Assembly (NCBI GenBank): GCA_027485675.1
Contig: JAIXQP010000019.1
Span: 154,735-218,734, forward strand
Direction of reading: 5' to 3'
Origin: Terriglobales bacterium
Lineage (GTDB): Bacteria; Acidobacteriota; Terriglobia; Bryobacterales; Bryobacteraceae
DNA: 64,000 nt
The translations under genes were made by a program, and so were the position numbers. The notes beneath the pieces are model-generated. The model was not told where the DNA came from. It ran no database searches and worked only from the letters and a program-made list of their open reading frames with translations. Within the stretch, counting starts at the first letter, position 1, and each line of letters begins with the position of its first letter. Below are positions 1 through 7,938 of the stretch, piece after piece.

Positions 1-131
1 CTCGAAACGATATTGCTCACTCGGTGCAGGAGTGATACTTGAGGAGTAGGGATCTCCATGCTTGTGCTTGCCACGTTCTCAGCGTAAGGGTCCCGATCAG
101 GCTGGTCCAATCGAAAAACTTTATTAGCCTC

Positions 132-1775
132 ATGCTGCAAACTTCCTTAAAGATTATTTTGCTCGTGGCTACTGGGGCACGAATAACAGATGCTGCTCAG
201 GCCCCCGAGGGTGCAAAATATTCGCTAATTCGTTTACGTACGGAAACGCTCGAGGTGATCTCCGACTCCGGTGAACCCGCCGCCCGCCGCGCCCTCGCCC
301 GCATGCAGCAAATGGAGCGACTCCTCGGCCGCCGCCAATCTCAAATCCGCGCCTACCTCTTCCGCGACGACCGCTGGTTCCGCGACCTTCGCCCCGTCCC
401 CACCGCCCGCGGCTTCTACCAGTCCGGTCCCGAACGCGACTTCATCGCCGTCCTCTCCGGCCCCGACGACCTCCGCGCCCTCTCCCACGAGTTCGTCCAC
501 GCCTCCCTCGAACACACCACCGCCCGCCGCCCCCTCTGGCTCGAAGAAGGCGTCGCCGAGTTCTACTCCACCGTCACCCCCGAAAAGGACCGCTGGCTCA
601 TCGGCCGCCCCATCGAAGACCATATCCGCGTCCTCCGCCGCGCCGACTGGCTCTCCGCCCGCCAACTCTTCACCGTCGCCAAAGCCTCCTCCGTCTACGA
701 TGAAGCCAACCGCGCCGGCCTCTTCTACGCCCAAAGCTGGGCCGTCGTCCATCTGCTCTATACCCAACCCGGCTACCGCGAGCACCTCCCAGCCTTCGCC
801 GAACTCCTCGACGACGGCGTCCCCGTCGAAGAGGCCTGCCTCCGCGCCTTCCGCCGCAGCGCCTCCCAAATCCTCAACGACGCCCGCCAGCGTATCTTCA
901 CCGGCGCCCTCCCCGTCGCCGCCGTCGACGGCGACCCCCTCGACGCCCCCCGCGTCCAAGTCGATACCGCCACCGAAGAAGCGATCGCCGAACTCGCCCT
1001 CGCCTGCAACAAAACCGCCCTCGCCACCCGCCTCTACGAACGCCAACAACGCCCCATCCCCCTCGGCCTCCTCGCCCTCGCCCGCGGCGATAACGTCGAA
1101 GCATTGAGATATTTTAATCAAGCCATCGCCGCAGGCGCCCCCGACTCGACCCCCTACTTCGAAGCCGCCATGCTCCTCCGCGACTCGAAGCAACCCTTCG
1201 AACCCCTCCTCCGCCAGGCCGTCCAGCGCAACCCCCACCACGCCGAAGCCTGGTTCCTCCTCGGCCTCGAAGCCGCCAAACGCGAACAGCTCGAAGACGC
1301 CATCGACGCCTACCAGAAGGCCACCGCCATCCTCCCCCGCCAGGCTAACTTCTGGCACGCCATGGCCTTAGCCCTCCGCCGCGCCGGCCGCCGCGAAGAA
1401 GCCGCCCGCGCCGCCCTCAAATGCCGCCTCGCCGCCGCCACCGACGCCGAACGCGAAATGGCCGCCGCCCTCAATGGCTTCGTTTCGTTAAATGACCCCG
1501 CGCCGCCCGTCCGCCAACCTGCCGTCGTCATCCCCGACTCCTGGCAGGGCCTCCAGGGCGACGCCATCAGCGACGGCCTCCTCGAAGAACTCGTCTGCGG
1601 CGATCCGGCCGTCATGCGCATCCAGGGCGTCGGCGAACTCCGCGTCCTCCGCCCCCGCGAAATCCGCATCACCGGCGGCTCCCGCGAACTCGCCTGCGGC
1701 CCCGTCAACCGCAAAGTCCGCGTCGGCTACATCCGGGCCACCAGGGAACTGGTCTCGGTCGAATTCGTCCCGTAG
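132..1775 (+). CDS. Secreted peptidase-MA-like / TPR protein
   Basis: Predicted exported 548-residue protein. The ATG at 132 is chosen because it opens a signal peptide (hydrophobic core about residues 6-17, cleavage probably after the AAQA around residue 24); a longer TTG-started reading adds 31 residues that look like non-coding DNA. A gluzincin-like zinc site is visible: HEFVH at residues 119-123, followed by a WLEEGVAEF segment at 136-144 whose Glu fits the third ligand, as in DUF1570/peptidase MA-like families. The C-terminal half (about 330-460) contains TPR-type helical repeats, for example around AEAWFLLGLEAAKREQLEDA. Likely an envelope metalloprotease or a protein-interaction scaffold; substrate unknown. 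The first ~110 bases of the gene are less GC-rich than the rest. Confidence 0.75.
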   Translation: MLQTSLKIILLVATGARITDAAQAPEGAKYSLIRLRTETLEVISDSGEPAARRALARMQQMERLLGRRQSQIRAYLFRDDRWFRDLRPVPTARGFYQSGPERDFIAVLSGPDDLRALSHEFVHASLEHTTARRPLWLEEGVAEFYSTVTPEKDRWLIGRPIEDHIRVLRRADWLSARQLFTVAKASSVYDEANRAGLFYAQSWAVVHLLYTQPGYREHLPAFAELLDDGVPVEEACLRAFRRSASQILNDARQRIFTGALPVAAVDGDPLDAPRVQVDTATEEAIAELALACNKTALATRLYERQQRPIPLGLLALARGDNVEALRYFNQAIAAGAPDSTPYFEAAMLLRDSKQPFEPLLRQAVQRNPHHAEAWFLLGLEAAKREQLEDAIDAYQKATAILPRQANFWHAMALALRRAGRREEAARAALKCRLAAATDAEREMAAALNGFVSLNDPAPPVRQPAVVIPDSWQGLQGDAISDGLLEELVCGDPAVMRIQGVGELRVLRPREIRITGGSRELACGPVNRKVRVGYIRATRELVSVEFVP

Positions 1776-1789
1776 CTTATCCTGAGTAC

Positions 1790-2239
1790 ATGGAACCTTG
1801 GCTGGCCGGCAAACACGCCGATCTCGATCCGCTGCGCCGGCTCCTGGCCTGCTCCCTCGATCACGCCCTCGCCGACCTCCGCCGTTGGACCCCGCCCGAG
1901 CCCAACCCCGACCTCTGTTTTCACCTCCGCCACATCGCCGGCTCCGTCGATCGCCTCTGGACCTACGCCCTCGGCGCCCAACTCGAAGCCGTCCAACTGG
2001 CCTACCTCGCCGCCGAAAACCAGGGCCCCGGCCACCGCGACGAACTCCTCGCCGCCGTCGCCGAAGTCTTTGACCGCGTCCAAATCCAGCTCCGCATGCT
2101 CGAAGACCTCGACTACCGCGAACCCCGCTACGTCGGCCGCCAGCGCGTCGAAGTCCCGCTCGGCCTCCTCCTCGGCCACATCGCCGAACACACCCAACGC
2201 CACACCGGGCAGTTGATCGCCCTCGCCAAAACCAAATGA
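1790..2239 (+). CDS. DinB-like (YfiT/DUF664-type) four-helix protein
   Basis: A 149-residue cytoplasmic protein with the histidine spacing of the DinB/YfiT metal-binding four-helix superfamily: a HLRHIAGSVDRLW helix near residue 45 and a HIAEHTQRHTGQL helix near residue 130. Such proteins bind a divalent metal and several are thiol-dependent S-transferases (bacillithiol or mycothiol) or of unknown function. It starts 14 bases after the peptidase gene and its stop overlaps the start of the next gene by 4 bases (ATGA), so the three are probably co-transcribed. Function cannot be narrowed further from sequence. Confidence 0.7.
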   Translation: MEPWLAGKHADLDPLRRLLACSLDHALADLRRWTPPEPNPDLCFHLRHIAGSVDRLWTYALGAQLEAVQLAYLAAENQGPGHRDELLAAVAEVFDRVQIQLRMLEDLDYREPRYVGRQRVEVPLGLLLGHIAEHTQRHTGQLIALAKTK

Positions 2240-2868
2240 AGTGGCTTCTCCTGCTCTGGGCCCTCGGCCCCGGCGATATCTACCGCGAGTTCCCGGACGC
2301 CAAAACCGTCACTCCCGAACAACTTACCGGCGCCCTCCGCGCCGAAAACCCCACCGGCGAAGTCTCCCTCTCCCTCCTCCGCGGCAAGAAAGTGGAAGGC
2401 CCCGTACGCGTCTACTTCGGTGCCTCCATCGCAGGACCCCAGGGCCAAATCCTCTACCCCCGTCCCGGCGGCGTCATCAAGGACGACCCCGTCATCCGTT
2501 TCGAAGCCGAAGGCGAAGGCGAACTCTGGGCCTACTTCGAACGCCTCGGCTCCGGCTGGCACCGCATTGATCCGGAATGGAAAACCCACTGGATCCCCGA
2601 CCAACCCCAGGGCGGCCTCAAATTCCAACTCCGCATCCGCCGCGCCGATGGCCTCTGGGCCATCGCCCGCCACGTCGAGGAAGTCACCCTCGAACGCAAA
2701 AAGCTCTCCGTGAAGATCTTCCAGGCCGGCAACCCCGGCCCCGCCGCCATGACCGGCGCCACCGAAGCCGCCTGGCTCGTCGGCGAGGAGATTCGCCCCG
2801 TCGAACTCAGCCAGATCGGCGCCCCGCCGGCTAAGGGCGCCGCGCTCCTCGTCCGCTTCTCCCGCTAA
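2236..2868 (+). CDS. Hypothetical protein, 210 aa
   Basis: Not recognised. The ATGA overlap with the DinB-like gene supports both the start and translational coupling. The N-terminus (MKWLLLLWALGPG) resembles a very short signal sequence without a clear cleavage site. The middle (about residues 55-150) is rich in alternating hydrophobic and polar residues with several Trp and Tyr, consistent with a beta-sandwich. No catalytic motif is visible. Its stop lies 9 bases from the converging stop of the HtrA-like gene. Confidence 0.6.
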   Translation: MKWLLLLWALGPGDIYREFPDAKTVTPEQLTGALRAENPTGEVSLSLLRGKKVEGPVRVYFGASIAGPQGQILYPRPGGVIKDDPVIRFEAEGEGELWAYFERLGSGWHRIDPEWKTHWIPDQPQGGLKFQLRIRRADGLWAIARHVEEVTLERKKLSVKIFQAGNPGPAAMTGATEAAWLVGEEIRPVELSQIGAPPAKGAALLVRFSR

Positions 2869-2877
2869 CGGCTGCTC

Positions 2878-4029
2878 CTATTCGTCCGGCGCTTCGCCCA
2901 ACTGCACCTTCACCTTCGAAATCTTCTTCTGCCGGGCAATCGTCAACTCCACCGTATCCCCGGCCCGCTTCTTGGCGAGCGCCCGCGTAATGGCGTCCGG
3001 CCGGTCGCACGCCGTTCCGTCAATCGCCATAATCAGGTCGCCGCCCACTCCCACCTCGGCGTTGCCCACAATCACAATCTGCCGCGGCCCCCGCAACCCG
3101 GCCCGGTTCGCCGCGCTACCCCGCTGCACCCCTTGTAGCAGCAACCCGCCATCCACCGGCAAATCCAGCGCCTCGGCCCACTCGCCCGTCACGTAGATCA
3201 CCTCCACCCCAAGCCGCGGCCGCTTGTAGCTCCGCCCGGCGCGGTGGTCGCTGATCATCACCTTGGCCTTGTTGATCGGCATCGCAAAGCCGATCCCGAT
3301 ATTGCCTCCCGGCCCGTAGATCGCCGTATTGATGCCAATCACATTGCCCTGCGAATCGAGCAGCGGCCCGCCGGAGTTCCCCGGGTTGATCGCCGCGTCC
3401 GTCTGCATCATCCCCTCGAGCTCCCGGTTCTCATCGGCGCGAATCGTCCGGCCTACCGCTGAAATAATGCCCGTCGTCAACGTCCCGTCCAACCCGAACG
3501 GATTGCCGATCGCCAACACCTTCTGGCCCACCTGCACCGCGTCGGAATCGCCCAACGCCAACACCGGCAGCTTCTTCCGCGGCACGATCTTGATTAAGCC
3601 AAGGTCGTTATTCGGATCTTTGTACAGCACCTCGGCGTCGTACTTAGACTGATCCGGCAGCGTCACCACGACCTTCGAATTCCCCGCCAGAACGTGGTTG
3701 TTCGTCAGAATTAAACCGCTCGGGTCAAAAATGAATCCGGAGCCGGTCTCCTTGGCCGGAACCACTTCAAAGAAACTCGCTCGCCGGTACACCGTGCTCG
3801 AAATGTTCACCGTCGCCGCCCGGGATCGCTTGTAGACGTCGATATTGTTCTGCTCGTCCGAGCCCAGGGTCGCCCCCTGCACCACCTTCGCCTCCTGCCA
3901 CAACGGCCCGTCGGCCGAAGCCGTCGGCGCTCCGCCCGGCGGGAAGAACCGGGACTTGGCGATCGTCGTCAGGTAGACGAACGCGCCAACGAACACCAGG
4001 GTCAGGATCAGGTAGCGGAAGCGTTTCAT
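2878..4029 (-). CDS. HtrA/DegP-like periplasmic serine protease (S1C) with PDZ domain
   Basis: A 383-residue membrane-anchored trypsin-like protease. The start at 4029 is preferred to an upstream ATG at 4065 because it opens with a single N-terminal transmembrane segment (residues 5-23), and the AGGAG serving it lies in the last codons of coaE. The catalytic triad is complete: His112 (TNNHVLAG), Asp142 (NNDLGLIKI) and Ser219 (NPGNSGGPLL). One C-terminal PDZ domain covers about residues 280-375. One TM segment plus one PDZ fits the DegS/HhoB-like subgroup, which degrades misfolded envelope proteins or cleaves signalling substrates. It is the last gene of folD-coaE-htrA. Confidence 0.9.
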   Translation of the reverse strand: MKRFRYLILTLVFVGAFVYLTTIAKSRFFPPGGAPTASADGPLWQEAKVVQGATLGSDEQNNIDVYKRSRAATVNISSTVYRRASFFEVVPAKETGSGFIFDPSGLILTNNHVLAGNSKVVVTLPDQSKYDAEVLYKDPNNDLGLIKIVPRKKLPVLALGDSDAVQVGQKVLAIGNPFGLDGTLTTGIISAVGRTIRADENRELEGMMQTDAAINPGNSGGPLLDSQGNVIGINTAIYGPGGNIGIGFAMPINKAKVMISDHRAGRSYKRPRLGVEVIYVTGEWAEALDLPVDGGLLLQGVQRGSAANRAGLRGPRQIVIVGNAEVGVGGDLIMAIDGTACDRPDAITRALAKKRAGDTVELTIARQKKISKVKVQLGEAPDE

Positions 4030-4039
4030 ACAGAGAGGG

Positions 4040-4639
4040 TTACTCCTGGAGAGCCCTAAGCTCATTATAGGTTTCTCCGACTTGCCGGCGAACGTCGTCG
4101 AGCGAAATCGAAGTATCTATGACGTAGTCCGCGAATTTTCGTTTCTCGGCGAGCGGCATCTGCCGCCGGATTCGCGCCAATGTCTCCTCCCGCGTCCACT
4201 GGCTCCGCGCCATCGCCCGGCTGATCTGCGTCTCCTCGTCGCAGGTCGCGAGCACCACCCGCGCGAACTGCTTATACAGCCCCGTCTCGATATGAATCGC
4301 CGCCTCGTAAAGCACAATCGCGTGCGGATCCCGCTCGAAAATCTCGACGAAGCGCTGCTCCCGCAGCTCCTCCACCAGCGGATGGACAATCGCGTTCAGC
4401 TTCGCCAGCTTGGCCGCGTCCGCGAACACCACCGCCCCCAGCGCCCGGCGGTTGATCGAGCCGTCCGGGTGGCAGATGCCCTCCCCGAAAAGCGCCACCG
4501 TCGCCTCCCGCCCCGGCCCGGCCAGCACCTCATGGCCCAGCTTGTCGGCCTCCACCAGTTCGCAGCCCAACTCGGCAAACATCCGGCCGACCGTCGATTT
4601 GCCCGTCGCCAGCCCACCCGTCAACGCAACCGTCAGCAT
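4040..4639 (-). CDS. coaE: Dephospho-CoA kinase
   Basis: Phosphorylates the 3'-OH of dephospho-CoA with ATP, the last step of coenzyme A synthesis; cytoplasmic. The protein is 199 residues, normal for the family. Its P-loop GGLATGKST occupies residues 8-16 and is followed by the family's VxADKLGHEVL substrate segment near residue 30. The ATG at 4639 overlaps the end of folD by 7 bases. A much longer upstream reading of this frame (to 4993) lies inside folD and is low-complexity, so it is rejected. Co-transcribed with folD and the htrA-like gene. Confidence 0.95.
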   Translation of the reverse strand: MLTVALTGGLATGKSTVGRMFAELGCELVEADKLGHEVLAGPGREATVALFGEGICHPDGSINRRALGAVVFADAAKLAKLNAIVHPLVEELREQRFVEIFERDPHAIVLYEAAIHIETGLYKQFARVVLATCDEETQISRAMARSQWTREETLARIRRQMPLAEKRKFADYVIDTSISLDDVRRQVGETYNELRALQE

Positions 4640-5541
4640 CCCTGGCGTCGCTCGGCGGCTTCCACCGTATTGCTCATCAACATCGCGATCGTCAGCGGCC
4701 CCACCCCGCCCGGCACCGGCGTCCACGCCCCCGCCAAAGCCATAGCGTCCAGCGGATGCGTATCGCCCACCAGCATCTTCCCCTTCCGGTCGAACTCCGC
4801 CAGTAGATTGGCTTCGTTTCGCAAAATCGCGGCGGCCTCGCTCCGCTCCGTAATCCGGTTGATCCCGACATCGATCACCACCGCCCCCGGCCGGATGTGC
4901 TCCGCCGTCAAAAACGCCGGCCGCCCAATCGCCCCCACCAAAATCTCCGCCCGCTGGCACTCTGCCGCCAGATCCACGGTCCGCGAGTGGCAAATCGTCA
5001 CCGTCGCGTGCGCGTGCAACAGCAGCATCGCCATCGGCTTACCGACAATATCGCTCCGGCCCACCACCACGGCCCGCTTGCCGGCCACCTCGATCCCGGT
5101 CCGGCGCAGCAGTTCCATCACCCCGGCCGGGGTACACGGCCGCGGCCCCGGCAACCCGATCGAAAGCCGGCCGACATTCACGGGATGGAACCCGTCAATG
5201 TCCTTGTCCGGAGCGATGCGTTCCAGCACCTGCCGCGAGTCGATGTGCGGCGGCACCGGCATCTGCACGAGAATCCCGTCAATCGCCTCGTTCCCGTTCA
5301 ACTCGTCGATAATGGCGAGCAACTCGGCCGTCGTCGTCGTCTCCGGCCGGAGGATTTTTTCGCTCACCAGGCCAAGGCTGGCGCAAGTCTTGATCTTGCT
5401 GTTGACATACACTTCGCTGGCGGGATCTCCACCCACCAGAACCACGGCCAGCCCCGGCCGCCGCGGCAGAGCCGCGATGCGCGGTTCGAGTTCAGCAAGA
5501 ATTTCGTCGCGGACGAGCTTCCCGTCCAAAATCTGGGCCAT
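4633..5541 (-). CDS. folD: Bifunctional methylenetetrahydrofolate dehydrogenase/cyclohydrolase
   Basis: Interconverts 5,10-methylene-THF, 5,10-methenyl-THF and 10-formyl-THF using NADP, supplying one-carbon units for purine, fMet and thymidylate synthesis. The 302-residue length is typical. Catalytic YxxxK is Tyr45-Lys49 (YVNSK), the conserved DGILVQMPVP segment begins at 88, Asp116 lies in DKDIDGFHP, and the Rossmann motif GRSDIVGKPMAMLL begins at 161. First gene of the folD-coaE-htrA unit; transcribed divergently from the cupredoxin gene, with 75 bases between the two starts. Confidence 0.97.
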   Translation of the reverse strand: MAQILDGKLVRDEILAELEPRIAALPRRPGLAVVLVGGDPASEVYVNSKIKTCASLGLVSEKILRPETTTTAELLAIIDELNGNEAIDGILVQMPVPPHIDSRQVLERIAPDKDIDGFHPVNVGRLSIGLPGPRPCTPAGVMELLRRTGIEVAGKRAVVVGRSDIVGKPMAMLLLHAHATVTICHSRTVDLAAECQRAEILVGAIGRPAFLTAEHIRPGAVVIDVGINRITERSEAAAILRNEANLLAEFDRKGKMLVGDTHPLDAMALAGAWTPVPGGVGPLTIAMLMSNTVEAAERRQGC

Positions 5542-5616
5542 GGTTACAGGCTACTATCTGGCGGCCGTCCCGCGCCGGACCGTAAAGTTCGGCCGTCTCC
5601 GGCCGATATATACCGT

Positions 5617-6297
5617 ATGAAGCCGGTGTCTACCGCCCTGCTGGTGTTGGTGTGCCTTCCCCTGCTTTGGGCGGGCGAAATCAGCGGAAAGGTGCTGATC
5701 ACCCGGACCCTCACCAAAAAGCGCGTGGTCGTGGATGTTTATGCCCCGCGCGGGGGTGCCCCGGCCGCGGCCTCCGCCCCGCAGGATCTCGACGAATGGG
5801 GCCGCACGGTGGTCTACGTCGACGCCCCGGCGGAAGGAAAACCACCCGCCACGGCTGCTGAGATCGGGCAACGCAACCGGCGTTTTGAAAAGGAAGTCCT
5901 GGTGATTCCCGCCGGCAGCACCGTCTCGTTTCCAAACGGGGACCCCATCTTCCACAACGTCTTCTCGCTGTCGAAGGCGAAGGCGTTCGATTTGGGCTAC
6001 TACCCGCAGGGCCAGACCCGGACGGTCCGTTTCGACAAACCGGGCCCCGTCCAGGTCTTCTGCCACCTGCACACCAACATGAGCGCCGCCATTCTGGTCG
6101 TGCCGAATCCACTCTTCGCCCAACCCTCCTCCGACGGAGCCTTTCGCATCCCCTCCGTCCCCGCGGGCAAGCACAAGCTCCGACTGTGGCACCGCAGCGC
6201 CGGCTTCCTCGAACAGGACGTGGACGTCCCGGCCGATGGCACCGTAAACGTCACCTTCAATCTGCCTTTGGCCACCATCAAGTCCGTTGGTCCCTGA
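5617..6297 (+). CDS. Exported cupredoxin-domain protein (plastocyanin-like, with regulatory beta-sandwich)
   Basis: A 226-residue periplasmic protein. The ATG at 5617 opens a signal peptide (hydrophobic core residues 6-18, cleavage near WAG at 18-20). A cupredoxin fold spans about residues 90-165, with candidate type-1 copper ligands His113 (HNVFS), Cys149, His152 and Met155 arranged as C-x2-H-x2-M. A C-terminal segment (about 170-220) resembles a carboxypeptidase-regulatory or transthyretin-like beta-sandwich. Proteins of this shape are often annotated as methylamine utilization proteins, but no mau genes are present. Only 9 bases separate it from the HD-GYP gene, suggesting that it supplies or senses copper or redox state for that system. 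Confidence 0.8.
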   Translation: MKPVSTALLVLVCLPLLWAGEISGKVLITRTLTKKRVVVDVYAPRGGAPAAASAPQDLDEWGRTVVYVDAPAEGKPPATAAEIGQRNRRFEKEVLVIPAGSTVSFPNGDPIFHNVFSLSKAKAFDLGYYPQGQTRTVRFDKPGPVQVFCHLHTNMSAAILVVPNPLFAQPSSDGAFRIPSVPAGKHKLRLWHRSAGFLEQDVDVPADGTVNVTFNLPLATIKSVGP

Positions 6298-6306
6298 TGC
6301 ATACCG

Positions 6307-7938
6307 ATGCGTGACTCCTCCCTGACTCGCCGCGTCGTCCTCTTCGTGCTGCTGCCTTTGGCGGTCGTGTTCGCGGCAAGCCTCGTCTGGATGGAGCAAG
6401 CCCTCCGGCAGAAGACCGCCGCCGAAGTCCGGGCCGAATTGCAGCAGCGGGAACTGCTCCGGCAGCGGGAACAGGCGCGTCAGAACCGGGAACTACATCG
6501 GGCGTTGCAAGTGCTGAGTGAGAACGCCGGTCTCAAGGCCGCGCTGATGTTGCATCGGGACCTCGAGAACGCTGGGGCCCTGCGGGATCCGGCGATGCGG
6601 TCCGAACTGCGGCGGACTCTCGACGAACGCCTGGCGGCCATCCGGGCGGCCACCGACGCCGACCTTCTGGCCATGGGGAACGCCCGCGAGGAGATCATCG
6701 CGGAGTGGCAGCGGCGGTCCGGCGGCGTCTATCTGCGGCAGGAGATTCCCATCAATCTCGAACGGGAAAACCTCGGCCGCCTTGTCATCGGCCGGGAGTT
6801 GGACTTAGCGTCGCTGGCCGCCGGCGCCGAAGCGGTGCTCATCCGGGATGGCCGCGTGGAACGGGCGACCTTGCCGGTCGAACGGTTCGCCGGGCTGCAG
6901 CGCGATTGGACGCAGACCGGCGAGTTCCTGCTCGGCGGCGAACGCTGGTTGGCCGTGCCGATGGTCTCCATCGAACTTGGCGGCGGCCGGCGCATCGTCA
7001 TGCTGGATTCTGTCGACGCCGCCGTGGCGCCCTTCGTCCGGATCCTGCGTCTGGTGCTCGCGCCCGTCGGAGCGGTCAGTCTGGGCCTCGTCCTCACCTT
7101 GGTCTGGTTCACCTCCCGGGCTGTCACGACGCCTCTACAACGCCTGACGGATGCCTGTCAGGAGAGCATCCAAAAGGGAATTCTCGAGATCCCACCCACC
7201 CAGCCCGCCGGGGTGCATGAAATCGACGTCCTCGCCGACAGCCTCCACCGCGCGGCCGTGGCGGCCTCCGATGCCCGCCGCAGTCTCCAGCAGGCCTATC
7301 TCGAAATCCTCGAAGCGCTTGTCGAAAGCCTCGAAGCCCGCGACCAATACACCGCCGGCCATAGCCGCCGCGTCAGCCTGTATTCCGTCTGGATCGGCCA
7401 GCAGATGGGTCTCTCCCCGGCCGAACTCGAACGGCTGCGCATCGGGGCCCTCTTGCATGACATCGGCAAGATCGGCATCCCGGACGCGGTGCTGCTCAAA
7501 GACGGCCGCCTCACCGACGAAGAGTTCGCCACCATCAAGAAGCATCCCGAAATCGGCGTCCGCATCCTCGAACGCATCGGCGCCTTCGGGGAGTACTTGG
7601 GCGCCGTCGGCCTCCATCATGAAAATCACGATGGCAGCGGCTACCCGAAAGGCCTTCGGGGCGAGGCGATCCCCGTCGACGCCCGCATTGTCCACGTGGC
7701 CGACGCCTACGACGCCATGACGAGCAACCGTCCCTACCGCCAACGCATGCCGGAAGAGAAGGTCCGCCGGATCCTCAGGGAGTGCAGCGGAACCCAATTT
7801 GACCCGGCCGCCGTGGCTGCCTTCTTTGCCAGTCCCATCGATAGCACCGCAGCGAATTTGGAGAAGTTATATGAAGCGATACACGATCCCGCGGTTCGCG
7901 TGCCTCTGGCTGATGCTGGTCAGCCCCTGGCTGGCTGA
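6307..7938 (+). CDS. Membrane-bound sensor HD-GYP cyclic-di-GMP phosphodiesterase
   Basis: A 543-residue inner-membrane protein: TM1 at about 9-28, a roughly 215-residue extracytoplasmic sensor region (helical at 35-130), TM2 at about 248-270, a HAMP linker (271-325) and an HD-GYP domain (about 330-510). Catalytic signatures are intact: HD at 384-385 (LLHDIGKIG), HHENHDGSGYP at 437-447 and DAYDAMTSNRPYR from 466. HD-GYP enzymes hydrolyse c-di-GMP to GMP or pGpG with a bimetal centre. The architecture predicts that a periplasmic cue sets cytoplasmic c-di-GMP. Its last 68 bases overlap the start of the next gene in another frame, so the ~20-residue tail is probably non-essential. Confidence 0.93.
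   Translation: MRDSSLTRRVVLFVLLPLAVVFAASLVWMEQALRQKTAAEVRAELQQRELLRQREQARQNRELHRALQVLSENAGLKAALMLHRDLENAGALRDPAMRSELRRTLDERLAAIRAATDADLLAMGNAREEIIAEWQRRSGGVYLRQEIPINLERENLGRLVIGRELDLASLAAGAEAVLIRDGRVERATLPVERFAGLQRDWTQTGEFLLGGERWLAVPMVSIELGGGRRIVMLDSVDAAVAPFVRILRLVLAPVGAVSLGLVLTLVWFTSRAVTTPLQRLTDACQESIQKGILEIPPTQPAGVHEIDVLADSLHRAAVAASDARRSLQQAYLEILEALVESLEARDQYTAGHSRRVSLYSVWIGQQMGLSPAELERLRIGALLHDIGKIGIPDAVLLKDGRLTDEEFATIKKHPEIGVRILERIGAFGEYLGAVGLHHENHDGSGYPKGLRGEAIPVDARIVHVADAYDAMTSNRPYRQRMPEEKVRRILRECSGTQFDPAAVAAFFASPIDSTAANLEKLYEAIHDPAVRVPLADAGQPLAG

Noticed and set aside
234..1358. Long antisense reading frame in the first gene
   Set aside because: Gly/Glu/Ala-rich low-complexity translation, typical of the antisense of GC-rich coding DNA with C-ending codons; the sense frame has a signal peptide and HExxH.
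4640..4993. N-terminal extension of coaE
   Set aside because: Lies entirely inside folD, is Gly/Ala/Asp-rich, and the P-loop of CoaE is at the normal distance from the ATG at 4639.
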